From the NCBI GenBank assembly GCA_934271725.1, contig CAKQSC010000025.1, positions 1 through 13,179 on the forward strand: DNA of 13,179 nt, written 5' to 3'. Below are positions 6,329 to 13,179 of this stretch, one piece after another. The position numbers and the translations under genes were made by a program. The DNA is from an uncultured Clostridia bacterium. Its GTDB lineage: Bacteria > Bacillota > Clostridia > Christensenellales > Borkfalkiaceae. Within the stretch, counting starts at the first letter, position 1. Each line of letters begins with the position of its first letter. The notes under the pieces are model-generated. The model did not search any database. It saw nothing but the letters and a program-made list of their open reading frames with translations, and had not been told where the DNA came from.

Positions 6329-8971
6329 ATGAAATACTTAAAAAACATAAAACTGCATATTGCGTCCTTCGTCGTTCTGCTGCTTACGGCGATTGTCTCC
6401 TTTTCTTTCGTTACGGCATACGCTATCGACGGTTACGAAAGTACGGACGTTTCTCTCGGCATATCTTCGCCGTCAACGTATCTCGAATACTACGCGCTAA
6501 CTTCGCCGATAGACGTTTCCGCCACGGACAACTATTTTGCCGTTGCGGAAAGCGACAGAATATCCGTTTACGACAAACTCTCAAACCGTTGGCTGGGCGA
6601 AAACAATCAGGGCTTTACATGGGAAGAAGCCAACGAGATAAAGCAAATAGAAACGGTAGGCGAAACGCTGTATCTTCTCGACAGCGGTCTTAACTTATGG
6701 TCATTTTCCTTTACGGCGGAAAATCCCGAACCGTTGAATCTTAACATACCCTGCGCCTATTTTTCGGCAAACGAAAACTACCTTGCCGTGTCGCAGAACG
6801 GTCAGGTAAGAGTTTACGACAGAAACGATTTATCCGTATATTCGGCAACCGTTCAGACGATTGACAAAACAGCCGTAATAATAAACGACGATTACCTTTA
6901 CTATTTCGCCACGGGAACGACGAACACTGTGATAAAGCGTTCGGGCATAATAAAATCCGACGGCGAAATCGCGCTTAATTACGATGCGACTTTCGGTCTT
7001 TTAGTTTCTTCCACGCTTACCATAGCAACCAACGTAAAATACGTAACGGTGTACGAAAACGTGCTTTATATGACGGTAACGGGGGAAGACAACGCAAACG
7101 TTACGGCGATAGAACTTTCCGACAAAGGCACCGCCGAAACGGCAATATCCGCAGACAAAACGTCGACGGATTTTTCCGTGCTTAAAGATCCGCAGGGGCT
7201 TTGCACTTACGAAGGAGTTCTTTTCGTAGCGGATAAAAACGAAAATGCCGTGAAAGGTTATTCGCCCGAGAACTACGAATACGCGGATATATGCGTCGCG
7301 ACGGAAGTCAACTATAAAACGAGACTTTACAGCGTAACGGACGTTGCCGTCAGAGAAGGCGTTACGTATACTCTCGAAACTGAAAAACTTTCCGTGATAA
7401 AAAACGGAAAAATAACCGACTCCGTACGACTCGGCGACATAGGCGAAATATCTTTCACGCCGAATATGCTGTGCGCGGGCGACAAATACGCGCTGATAGC
7501 AAACTCATCATGTTTTGCTTTCATAGACCTTAAAACGAAACTTCCCGTAATGATTTACGGTTCGACGAGATACGACAATTACGAAACGAACATAAGCGTT
7601 TGCGACGTGTCTTTTTCGGACGGATATTTTTACGTGCTTAAACACACCAACAACGATTTCGTTGCAAGATACAGCGAAGAAAATCTTCTTACCGAAAGTC
7701 CGACAAGCATTTCCGTAACGGAAAACGCAAAAAAAATGACCGTCGACATAGAAGGCAATATTTACGTGTATACGGACAACGGCACCAACCGCAACGTATA
7801 TTTTTACGGCGCGAAAGACGGTTCCGTTACCGCAAAACCCCTTTCCGTGACGGCTAAAAAAATACAGGTAGACCTATCTGGCAACCTTTATCTTTTAAAA
7901 TACGACAATAAACTCGCGATTCTCAAAAAAGGCGAAGACTCCATTAGCGAATACGGAATCACCGTAAACGAAAATCTTCCGCAAAGCCTTTCCGTCAATT
8001 CGTTCGCCCTCGACTATTACGACAGCAACGCATATTTCTCTTTCGACGGCAAAGGACTGATTGCCAAATCCCCCGTCGTGCTTTCATGCGTAACCAACGT
8101 AAAAATACCCGACGCGCTTTCGCTTACAAGTGCTTCCGCGTCGGACGATATAACGTTTTTGAAACTTCAACCCGGCACGAAGATATTTAATTTCGACGTG
8201 TTTAAGTTAGACGGAACGACTTTTTCGTACGTCGACTACGAAACGTACGACGGCGAATCTTTGTATATCAAAATAGGCGAAACGGAACTTTTCGACGTTC
8301 TTCTCGGAAAAACGGCGTGTTTCGTCAAAAAATCCAACGCGGTTGTGGCGGAAGCCCCCTTTAAAGAGGCAAAAATCACCAAAGTCTACACGATAACGAC
8401 CGCCGGCGTTTACAACTATCCGTTGTTGTTCGGGGTACCAACCGACGGCGATCCCACCGTATGGGACAATAAATCTTCCCCCGTATTTTTGACGGGCGCG
8501 GAAATACTTGACGAAAACACAATTCTTACCGTTATCAAAACGGTAGACTTTAACGGCAGAAACTTTTCTTACGTTTCCTACGAAACGGAAAACGGCGTCG
8601 TTTACGCATACGTTTACACGGGACTTACAAGCGGAACGCTTATGGAGGACCTTGCTCTTAAAAATTACCGTTACGAAAAAATCAGCGTTAAAAACGGCAA
8701 AGTCGCCGTGTACGCGCAAGACCTCGAAACGGTTATAACCTATCTCTCGCAAGACGTAAAAGTTAAAGTTTTAGGCGAAGAAAACGGATACAGACTCGTT
8801 CATATCGAACAGGGCGACAACCTCGTTATAGGTTACGTTTCCGAAAAGGCGTTTTCTCAAAAAGGCAAAAACGCGCTCCGAAACACGCTGATATTCGTTC
8901 TGCTTGCAACTTCCGTAGCGGTTACTTCCATATACCTTATTTACAGACTTAACCGCGAAAAGAGATATTAA
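6329..8971 (+). CDS. Large surface protein: propeller-like region, SH3-like repeats, C-terminal anchor
   Basis: An 880-residue protein I cannot name. Residues 1-32 are a signal peptide ending in TAYA. Residues about 45-600 are beta-rich with recurring blade-like units, e.g. GLCTYEGVLFVADKNEN (about 289-306, NHL-like) and KKMTVDIEGNIYVY further on, suggesting one or more beta-propellers. Two related units follow at about 614-665 and 728-775, with FSYVDYETYDG and FSYVSYETENG at matching places, then a third beta segment (about 790-848). One membrane helix (about 853-873) and a basic tail end it. The product should be displayed outside the cell and may bind a ligand or protein; no catalytic motif is seen. 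No strong ribosome binding site precedes the ATG, but the signal peptide fixes the start. Two upstream promoters and a terminator 32 bp after the stop make it a one-gene unit. Confidence 0.85.
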   Translation: MKYLKNIKLHIASFVVLLLTAIVSFSFVTAYAIDGYESTDVSLGISSPSTYLEYYALTSPIDVSATDNYFAVAESDRISVYDKLSNRWLGENNQGFTWEEANEIKQIETVGETLYLLDSGLNLWSFSFTAENPEPLNLNIPCAYFSANENYLAVSQNGQVRVYDRNDLSVYSATVQTIDKTAVIINDDYLYYFATGTTNTVIKRSGIIKSDGEIALNYDATFGLLVSSTLTIATNVKYVTVYENVLYMTVTGEDNANVTAIELSDKGTAETAISADKTSTDFSVLKDPQGLCTYEGVLFVADKNENAVKGYSPENYEYADICVATEVNYKTRLYSVTDVAVREGVTYTLETEKLSVIKNGKITDSVRLGDIGEISFTPNMLCAGDKYALIANSSCFAFIDLKTKLPVMIYGSTRYDNYETNISVCDVSFSDGYFYVLKHTNNDFVARYSEENLLTESPTSISVTENAKKMTVDIEGNIYVYTDNGTNRNVYFYGAKDGSVTAKPLSVTAKKIQVDLSGNLYLLKYDNKLAILKKGEDSISEYGITVNENLPQSLSVNSFALDYYDSNAYFSFDGKGLIAKSPVVLSCVTNVKIPDALSLTSASASDDITFLKLQPGTKIFNFDVFKLDGTTFSYVDYETYDGESLYIKIGETELFDVLLGKTACFVKKSNAVVAEAPFKEAKITKVYTITTAGVYNYPLLFGVPTDGDPTVWDNKSSPVFLTGAEILDENTILTVIKTVDFNGRNFSYVSYETENGVVYAYVYTGLTSGTLMEDLALKNYRYEKISVKNGKVAVYAQDLETVITYLSQDVKVKVLGEENGYRLVHIEQGDNLVIGYVSEKAFSQKGKNALRNTLIFVLLATSVAVTSIYLIYRLNREKRY

Positions 8972-9002
8972 ACCATAAAAACCGACAAAATCCGACACAA
9001 TA

Positions 9003-9034
9003 AAAAATCTCCCTGTCATCGGGGAGATTTTTTT
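9003..9034. terminator. Intrinsic terminator after the large surface protein gene
   Basis: AAAAATCTCCC (9003-9013) pairs with GGGAGATTTTT (9022-9032) around an eight-base loop, and the T-run continues to 9034. It lies 32 bp past the stop codon. The A-rich left arm means it could work on both strands. Confidence 0.88.
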
Positions 9035-9043
9035 CGTTATCGT

Positions 9044-9072
9044 TTGACTTATACGGGTAAAAAATGTATACT
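9044..9072 (+). promoter_or_regulatory. Sigma-A-type promoter of the mscS gene
   Basis: TTGACT (9044-9049) and TATACT (9067-9072) are 17 bases apart, each five of six to consensus. The site lies just after the terminator of the previous gene and 32 bp before the mscS start codon, with the ribosome binding site AAAGGA at 9089-9094 in between. Confidence 0.75.
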
Positions 9073-9104
9073 GTTGTACACTATATATAAAGGAATGGTC
9101 TGAA

Positions 9105-9941
9105 ATGAACTGGCAGGAAATCTGGGCAACCGTTCAGAACTGGTTGACTCACACGGGAATAAAACTACTAATTTCCATAATTATTTTAATAGTATCGTTT
9201 ATCGTCATCAACAAAATAAGCAAATCGATCGAAAGAAAAGGTAAGAAAAAAAGCAAGTTGGGAACGCTTGCATCCAACCGCCTCGACGCGACCGTTTACA
9301 GAACGTTGTCTTACGTAATAAAAGTTATATTGAAAGTTCTTATAGTTCTCGCCCTGATAGGTTATCTCGGAATAGATACCTCCGCGGTTTCCGCTCTTAT
9401 CGCATCGCTCGGCGTAGGAATAGGTCTTGCCGTCAACGGAACGCTTTCTAATATGGCGGGCGGAATACTCTTGCTTATAACCCACCCTTTCAAGGACGGC
9501 GATTATATCGCGTCCAACGGGTTTGAAGGAACGGTAGAAGATATTTTTATCTGCAACACCAAACTGCGTACGCCCGACAATAAAATTATATATATACCCA
9601 ACAGCAAACTGTCGTCAAGCGAAATTACCAACTATTCGGCAAACGGCACACGCCGTGTAGATTTGACTTTCTGCATCTCTTATTCAAACGATTTCGATAA
9701 GGCGAAAGAGATTATAAAACGCATTGCGGACGAACACCCCGCCGTTTTAAAAGATCCCGCGCCGACCGCAAGAGTTAAAAAGCACGGCGACAACAGTTTA
9801 GAGATTTTCTCCACGATGTGGTGCAATACGGACAAATACTGGGACGTTTATTTCGATATGACGGAAAACGTTAAAAAGGCTTTCGACGAAAACGACATTT
9901 CCATACCTTTCCCTCAATTGGACGTACATTTAGACAAATAA
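9105..9941 (+). CDS. mscS: MscS-family mechanosensitive ion channel
   Basis: A 278-residue channel of the small-conductance type, close to the family's usual size. It opens when membrane tension rises and releases solutes after osmotic downshock. Three membrane helices are visible: TM1 about 19-36, TM2 about 67-88, and the pore-lining TM3 about 94-126 with the Gly/Ala pattern SLGVGIGLAVNGTLSNMAGG, followed by the family hallmark HPFKDGDYI at 127-135. The beta domain follows (GFEGTVEDI, KIIYIPNSKL), then the C-terminal alpha/beta vestibule. The start has AAAGGA at an acceptable distance. It is transcribed alone from its own promoter. The last codons of the gene are part of a tandem duplication that continues past the stop, so the 3' end has been rearranged without harming the frame. 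Confidence 0.95.
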   Translation: MNWQEIWATVQNWLTHTGIKLLISIIILIVSFIVINKISKSIERKGKKKSKLGTLASNRLDATVYRTLSYVIKVILKVLIVLALIGYLGIDTSAVSALIASLGVGIGLAVNGTLSNMAGGILLLITHPFKDGDYIASNGFEGTVEDIFICNTKLRTPDNKIIYIPNSKLSSSEITNYSANGTRRVDLTFCISYSNDFDKAKEIIKRIADEHPAVLKDPAPTARVKKHGDNSLEIFSTMWCNTDKYWDVYFDMTENVKKAFDENDISIPFPQLDVHLDK

Positions 9942-10098
9942 TCACACCTGTCGGTTATCGAGCCTCTCGGTTTACCCCGTCGGTGTTTCCCCTCAGTTGG
10001 ACGTACATTTAGACAAATAATCACTCTGTCGGTCATCGAGCCTCTCGGTTCCCCCGTCGGCATTGCCCCGAAATCAAGCGTACGTTCGGACAAACAAT
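9914..10098. repeat. Tandem repeat made from the 3' end of mscS and its downstream flank
   Basis: Unit one (9914-9992, 79 bp) holds the last nine mscS codons, the stop and about 50 bp beyond. Unit two (9993-10069, 77 bp) repeats this: the 29 bases covering the coding end and stop differ at one position only. A third, worn partial unit starts near 10070 (GCGTACGTTCGGACAAACAAT against GACGTACATTTAGACAAATAAT). Inside each full unit lies CGAGCCTCTCGG, able to form a tiny hairpin. The non-coding half differs more between units than the coding half, with single-base indels. It reads as a segmental duplication or an element that captured the gene's end; the second copy has no start and is not a gene. 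Confidence 0.88.
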
Positions 10099-10125
10099 TT
10101 ACGCTTATCCGACAATTTATGCAAT

Positions 10126-10169
10126 AAAAAAACACCCCGTCCGCAAGTTTCGCGGACGGGGTGCTTTTT
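10126..10169. terminator. Strong bidirectional terminator between converging operons
   Basis: CACCCCGTCCGC (10133-10144) pairs perfectly with GCGGACGGGGTG (10152-10163) around a seven-base loop. An A-run before it and TTTTT after it give a U-tail on either strand. It would end mscS transcription on the plus strand and the gyrA-to-acetyltransferase transcript on the minus strand. Confidence 0.93.
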
Positions 10170-10217
10170 CTAAGTTACGCAACGGCAAAAAATGCCGTCG
10201 CGCGTCGTTATAAGGTT

Positions 10218-10781
10218 TTAGTTTATTTTATAGGCGGATATTTTGGTTCCGACTTTCTTTGCGGGGTAAAGTATGAAATAGAGATTATAAAGTTCAAGAA
10301 GCAAATCGTAATCGTGCTCTTCCTTTTTATACTCGAAAACTTTCAGTCGTACGCCGTTCATAACGACGCCGTAATCGGTTGCCGTAAAGCCGTTTTTCGT
10401 ATAAAACTCTATTCTCTTTTCCTTGCAATATCTTGCGTCGCCCGAATAATATTCTTCCGATTCCACTTCCGCGAGAATGCTTTTAAAACCCGAATACCTT
10501 TCTTTTACAAGCGTTAAAAGTTGCGAGCCTATGCCACGGTGTCTGTATTTCGCAAACACGTCGAGATAATCGATAAGAACGCACCTGTCCGAGTTTTTAA
10601 CGGCGAATGCGCATGCGAGCATACGACTGTTGTCGAACAGTCCCAGACACTCGTAATTACCCTTTAATATCAGGTTTTCGATTTTTTTGAAAGGTTTTAA
10701 TTCCTGCGACGGAAAATCTTTTTTCATTTCCGTTTTATAAACCGATTTCGCCTGTTCCAAAGTCAACACTTCGATATGCAT
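10218..10781 (-). CDS. GNAT-family N-acetyltransferase
   Basis: A 187-residue cytoplasmic enzyme expected to move an acetyl group from acetyl-CoA to an amine. The core signature is present: beta strand LIDYLDVFAKYR then the pyrophosphate-binding loop RHRGIGSQLL (R80-x-x-G83-x-G85, residues about 80-89), and motif B around RIEFYTKNGFTATD (123-136). ECLGLFD and MLACAFAV (about 44-61) are the two strands before it. The substrate cannot be told; the insertion SEEYYSGDARYCKEKR between motifs A and B and the Tyr/Leu-rich C-terminal 40 residues are distinctive. Its start lies 14 bp after the aminopeptidase stop with a GGGAGAGGG site, so it is the last gene of the minus-strand run, ending just before the shared terminator. 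Confidence 0.85.
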   Translation of the reverse strand: MHIEVLTLEQAKSVYKTEMKKDFPSQELKPFKKIENLILKGNYECLGLFDNSRMLACAFAVKNSDRCVLIDYLDVFAKYRHRGIGSQLLTLVKERYSGFKSILAEVESEEYYSGDARYCKEKRIEFYTKNGFTATDYGVVMNGVRLKVFEYKKEEHDYDLLLELYNLYFILYPAKKVGTKISAYKIN

Positions 10782-10795
10782 AACCCTCTCCCGTT

Positions 10796-12190
10796 TCAGG
10801 ATTTCGCAAACGCCTTAAACGCCTTATACGTTTCGTACAAATCCGTTTTTGCGATAACTTCGAGCGGAGCGTGCATCGAAAGCACGGGAACGCCCAAATC
10901 GACGGTATCTATATTGTGCTCCGCGATATATTTGGCAACCGTTCCGCCACCGCCGACGTCTACTTTGCCGAGTTCCGCTGTCTGCCACAAAACGTTTGCG
11001 CCGTCGAATATTCTTCTTATTTCGCCTACGAACTCCGCGCTTGCGTCGTTAGAATCGCTCTTTCCTCTCGAACCGGTGAACTTGCACATAACCACGCCCG
11101 CGTTCATCAAAGCGGAGTTGTTTTTCTCGAACACTTCGGGATACAAAGGATCGAAGCCCGCCGAAACGTCCGCGGAAAGACAAGCCGAACGTGATTTTAT
11201 AACTGCGACGTCTTTGCCGAACGCTTTTGCTATTTCGCCGAGCAAATCTATGAGAAGTTTACATCTCATACCGCTTACGCCCTCACTGCCTATTTCCTCT
11301 TTGTCGGCAAGAACGGTTATAACCGTGTTGTCCCCGTCGTCGTCGAGAAGAGAGGTAAGCGCGGGATAAGCGCAAACTCTATCGTCGTGTCCGTAACCTA
11401 AAATCATAGAGCGGTCAAGCCCGAGATCTCTTGCTTTGTTTGCGGGAACGGCGCATATTTCGGAAGAAATAAGGTCGCTTTCCGTAATTCCGTACTTTTC
11501 GTTTAAAAGTCTTAACACGTTGAGTTTAACGGCGTCTTTCACGTCGCCGTAAGGTTCGCTTCCTATCAAAAGATTAAGTCCTTCGCCGTTGATTGCCGTA
11601 GCGAGAGGCAACGCCGACTGATCTTTCGCAAGGTGAGGAAGAAGGTCGGTTATGCAGAACACGGGGTCGCTTTCGTCCTCGCCGATAACGACGTTTACTT
11701 TCTCGCCGTTCGCTTTAACGACAACGCCGTGAAGAGCAAGGGGAATGGTCGTCCACTGATACTTTCTTATTCCGCCGTAATAATGCGGTTTAAAATACGC
11801 CAACTCTTCGCTTTCGTAAAGAGGGTGCTGTTTTAAATCGAGCCTCGGAGAATCTATGTGCGCCGCGCAAATCTTGACGCCCTTTTCCAAATCCTTTTTG
11901 CCTATTTTAAAAGCGATTAAACTCTTGCCTCTGTTGTTGAGATAATACTTTCCGCCGACTTTGAGTTCGTCGCCGAGATTATATTCGATAAATCCCGCCG
12001 TTTTTGCGAGTTCTATGCCCGTTGCCGTCGCTTCTCTTTCCGTTTTCGACGCGTTAAGGAAATCTACGTATCCTTGCGCATATGCGAATACGTCCTTTTT
12101 ATACCCTTCCGTAGCGTCTTTAAACGCTTTTTTCTTTGTGTAAAACAATTGTTCTTTCAAAAGTTCTTCTTTACTCTTTTCGTTTTTCAT
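10796..12190 (-). CDS. apeA: M18-family zinc aminopeptidase
   Basis: A 464-residue dinuclear zinc exopeptidase that trims N-terminal residues, usually acidic or hydrophobic, from peptides in the cytoplasm; the family forms large dodecamers. All metal ligands and catalytic residues can be placed: H111 and D113 in AAHIDSPR, D269 in GYGHDDRVC, E298/E299 in ADKEEIGSEG, D341 in SADVSAGFDP and H440 in LSMHAPLEV. The GGGGTVAKY stretch (about 413-421) is also typical. Length fits the clostridial members, called aminopeptidase 1. No signal peptide is present. The start at 12190 has AAAGGAGG, and the gene follows the 76-residue gene by 12 bp. Peptide recycling is a housekeeping role, so its place behind gyrA is probably convenience rather than a pathway. 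The symbol is given by family; substrate choice is not known. Confidence 0.95.
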   Translation of the reverse strand: MKNEKSKEELLKEQLFYTKKKAFKDATEGYKKDVFAYAQGYVDFLNASKTEREATATGIELAKTAGFIEYNLGDELKVGGKYYLNNRGKSLIAFKIGKKDLEKGVKICAAHIDSPRLDLKQHPLYESEELAYFKPHYYGGIRKYQWTTIPLALHGVVVKANGEKVNVVIGEDESDPVFCITDLLPHLAKDQSALPLATAINGEGLNLLIGSEPYGDVKDAVKLNVLRLLNEKYGITESDLISSEICAVPANKARDLGLDRSMILGYGHDDRVCAYPALTSLLDDDGDNTVITVLADKEEIGSEGVSGMRCKLLIDLLGEIAKAFGKDVAVIKSRSACLSADVSAGFDPLYPEVFEKNNSALMNAGVVMCKFTGSRGKSDSNDASAEFVGEIRRIFDGANVLWQTAELGKVDVGGGGTVAKYIAEHNIDTVDLGVPVLSMHAPLEVIAKTDLYETYKAFKAFAKS

Positions 12191-12202
12191 AAAATGCCTC
12201 CT

Positions 12203-12433
12203 TTACCAATCGTCTTTCGGCGTCAGTTTTATATCGTCGTAATAATCGAAATACTTTTGTTTGTCTTTTAAATATTTTGCCTTGTCATCCGTCTTTTTCT
12301 TGTTTATTTTTACGGTAACGTCGCCCGAGGTTATTTTACCGTCGGGCGTTTTCATTTCTTCCGCGTCTTCGTGAGAAAAGCCTTCGCCGTCCGCGCTTTC
12401 GCTTAAACGCATCAAGTCGTAGTCGCTTATCAT
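12203..12433 (-). CDS. Small acidic-then-basic protein coupled to gyrA
   Basis: A 76-residue soluble protein I do not recognise. The N-terminal half is acidic (MISDYDLMRLSESADGEGF, EDAEEMKTPDG); the middle has a short beta pattern (KITSGDVTVKINKKK); the rest is Lys/Asp/Tyr-rich and probably helical (KYLKDKQKYFDYYDD). There is no membrane segment, no Cys and no known motif. Its ATG overlaps the gyrA stop in an ATGA arrangement, so ribosomes finishing gyrA can start here directly, and the aminopeptidase follows after 12 bp. Tight coupling supports it being real and made in step with gyrase. A link to gyrase is possible but unproven. Confidence 0.7.
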   Translation of the reverse strand: MISDYDLMRLSESADGEGFSHEDAEEMKTPDGKITSGDVTVKINKKKTDDKAKYLKDKQKYFDYYDDIKLTPKDDW

Positions 12434-13179
12434 GCGTTATCTCCGCCGTCGTTACCGTTTACGGTTCCGTCCGAAACGCCCGAATCCGTCCCGCCGTTTT
12501 CACCGTCGGCGCCGACTTCGTCGACCGCGTTTTCCGTTTCTTCCGTTTCGGGTTCGTCCTCTTCTCTTTCCGTAACGGCAACCGCTACTATCTTACCGGT
12601 ATCCGCCGTTTTCATCACTCTGACGCCCAGAGTGTCTCTTCCTATCTTTGCGATTTCGTCCGCGTGTATTCTTATTATAATGCCGTTGTCGGCTATAATC
12701 ATAACGTCGTCCGATTCGGGCGAAACGAGTTTCATATTGACGAGATCGCCCGTTTTCTCGTTGAATACGCCCGCCTTAATGCCTTTGCCTCCGCGGTTTT
12801 GAAGTCTGTATTCGTCAATGTCGCAAACCTTGCCGAAGCCCTGTTCGCCGAGCGTCAGAACGAGTTTGCCTTCTTTAAGCACCGTCATATCGACGAGGCT
12901 GTCGTCGTCCGCAAGTTCTATGCCTCTTACGCCCTGCGTGTCTCTTCCCGTAGGTCTTACGTCCTTTTCGGAGAATCTTATGCACTTGCCGTCGTGAGAA
13001 GCGAGAAGGAACTCGTCGTCGCCGTTGGTGAACGACGCGGTAATGAGTTCGTCGCCTTCCGTAATCGAAATTGCGATTTTACCCACTTTTCTGATACTTT
13101 CAAATTCGGACAAAGCCGTCTTTTTGATAAGACCTTTTCTCGTAGCGAGGGCTATATACGTTGCGTCGCCGTCCTTTTC
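12430..13179 (-). CDS. gyrA: DNA gyrase subunit A, C-terminal part (5' end beyond the window)
   Basis: The last 249 residues of GyrA are in the window; the frame is open to the right edge, so the gene starts outside. Gyrase adds negative supercoils to DNA using ATP; this part is the DNA-wrapping beta-pinwheel. Blade-like units are visible: ALATRKGLIKKTALSEF, GKCIRFSEKDVRPTGRDTQG, GKVCDIDEYRLQNRGGKG and GIIIRIHADEIAKIGRDTLG. QNRGGKG (residues about 127-133 of the visible part) is the GyrA box that marks gyrase rather than topoisomerase IV, with Asn at its second position. The pinwheel is followed by a roughly 45-residue tail very rich in Glu, Asp, Gly and Asn; acidic tails of this kind tune wrapping in E. 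coli GyrA. A TTG at 13113 is inside the gene, not its start. The stop overlaps the next gene by 4 bp. Confidence 0.96.
   Translation of the reverse strand, partial: EKDGDATYIALATRKGLIKKTALSEFESIRKVGKIAISITEGDELITASFTNGDDEFLLASHDGKCIRFSEKDVRPTGRDTQGVRGIELADDDSLVDMTVLKEGKLVLTLGEQGFGKVCDIDEYRLQNRGGKGIKAGVFNEKTGDLVNMKLVSPESDDVMIIADNGIIIRIHADEIAKIGRDTLGVRVMKTADTGKIVAVAVTEREEDEPETEETENAVDEVGADGENGGTDSGVSDGTVNGNDGGDNA

Noticed and set aside
8207..8752. A 181-codon minus-strand frame opposite the large surface protein
   Set aside because: It is antisense to a continuous frame with signal peptide and anchor, and its composition (Phe, Arg, Val) is typical of a shadow frame.
9914..10135. A 73-codon minus-strand frame across the mscS 3' repeats
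   Set aside because: Its translation contains the repeated PRGSMTD/PRGSITD stretch produced by the tandem DNA repeat, and it overlaps the mscS end and the terminator.

Overview
The window looks like chromosomal DNA of an uncultured Gram-positive anaerobe of the Clostridia type. The evidence is a clostridial-style GyrA C-terminus, an M18 aminopeptidase, strong AAGGAGG ribosome binding sites, TTGACA/TATAAT-like promoters and single-membrane secreted proteins. Lineage is inferred from protein style only. A block of tailed-phage genes sits at its left end.

Left part (1-4223, all minus strand): a tightly packed virion packaging and head module. In transcription order it holds the terminase large subunit, an 86-residue protein of unknown role, a large portal protein, a scaffold-like protein and the first 57 residues of the major capsid protein, which runs off the window. 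Spacings are 1-19 bp, most starts have good ribosome binding sites, and no frame is broken. The module therefore looks functional, or only recently inactivated, rather than decayed. No classical small terminase with a DNA-binding domain is visible in the window.

Middle part (4224-9035): a mosaic whose ownership, phage or host, cannot be settled from the window. A plus-strand gene for a small secreted, membrane-anchored SH3-like protein starts 43 bp from terL and runs away from it. It is followed by about 380 bp of C-rich, internally repetitive non-coding DNA. Next comes a minus-strand gene for a helical protein resembling sigma region 4. A 552-bp AT-rich divergent spacer follows, with an 18-nt palindrome, a perfect 10-bp inverted repeat and two good sigma-A-type promoters. 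Last is a plus-strand gene for an 880-residue surface protein: signal peptide, propeller-like region, SH3-like repeats and a C-terminal membrane anchor. The small and the large surface protein share the same overall plan.

Right part (9036-13179): ordinary host genes. An MscS-type mechanosensitive channel has its own promoter. The last codons of this gene have been tandemly duplicated together with downstream sequence. Facing it is a minus-strand run: gyrA (3' part only), a 76-residue unknown protein overlapping gyrA by 4 bp, an M18 aminopeptidase and a GNAT acetyltransferase. The two sets converge on a strong bidirectional terminator.

The most likely prophage/host junction lies between about 4948 and 6330, but no attachment site or integrase is visible. 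The points most worth following are the two related surface proteins around a phage-like regulator, the dense regulatory spacer, the PPDxTA protein between terL and portal, and the duplicated mscS 3' end.
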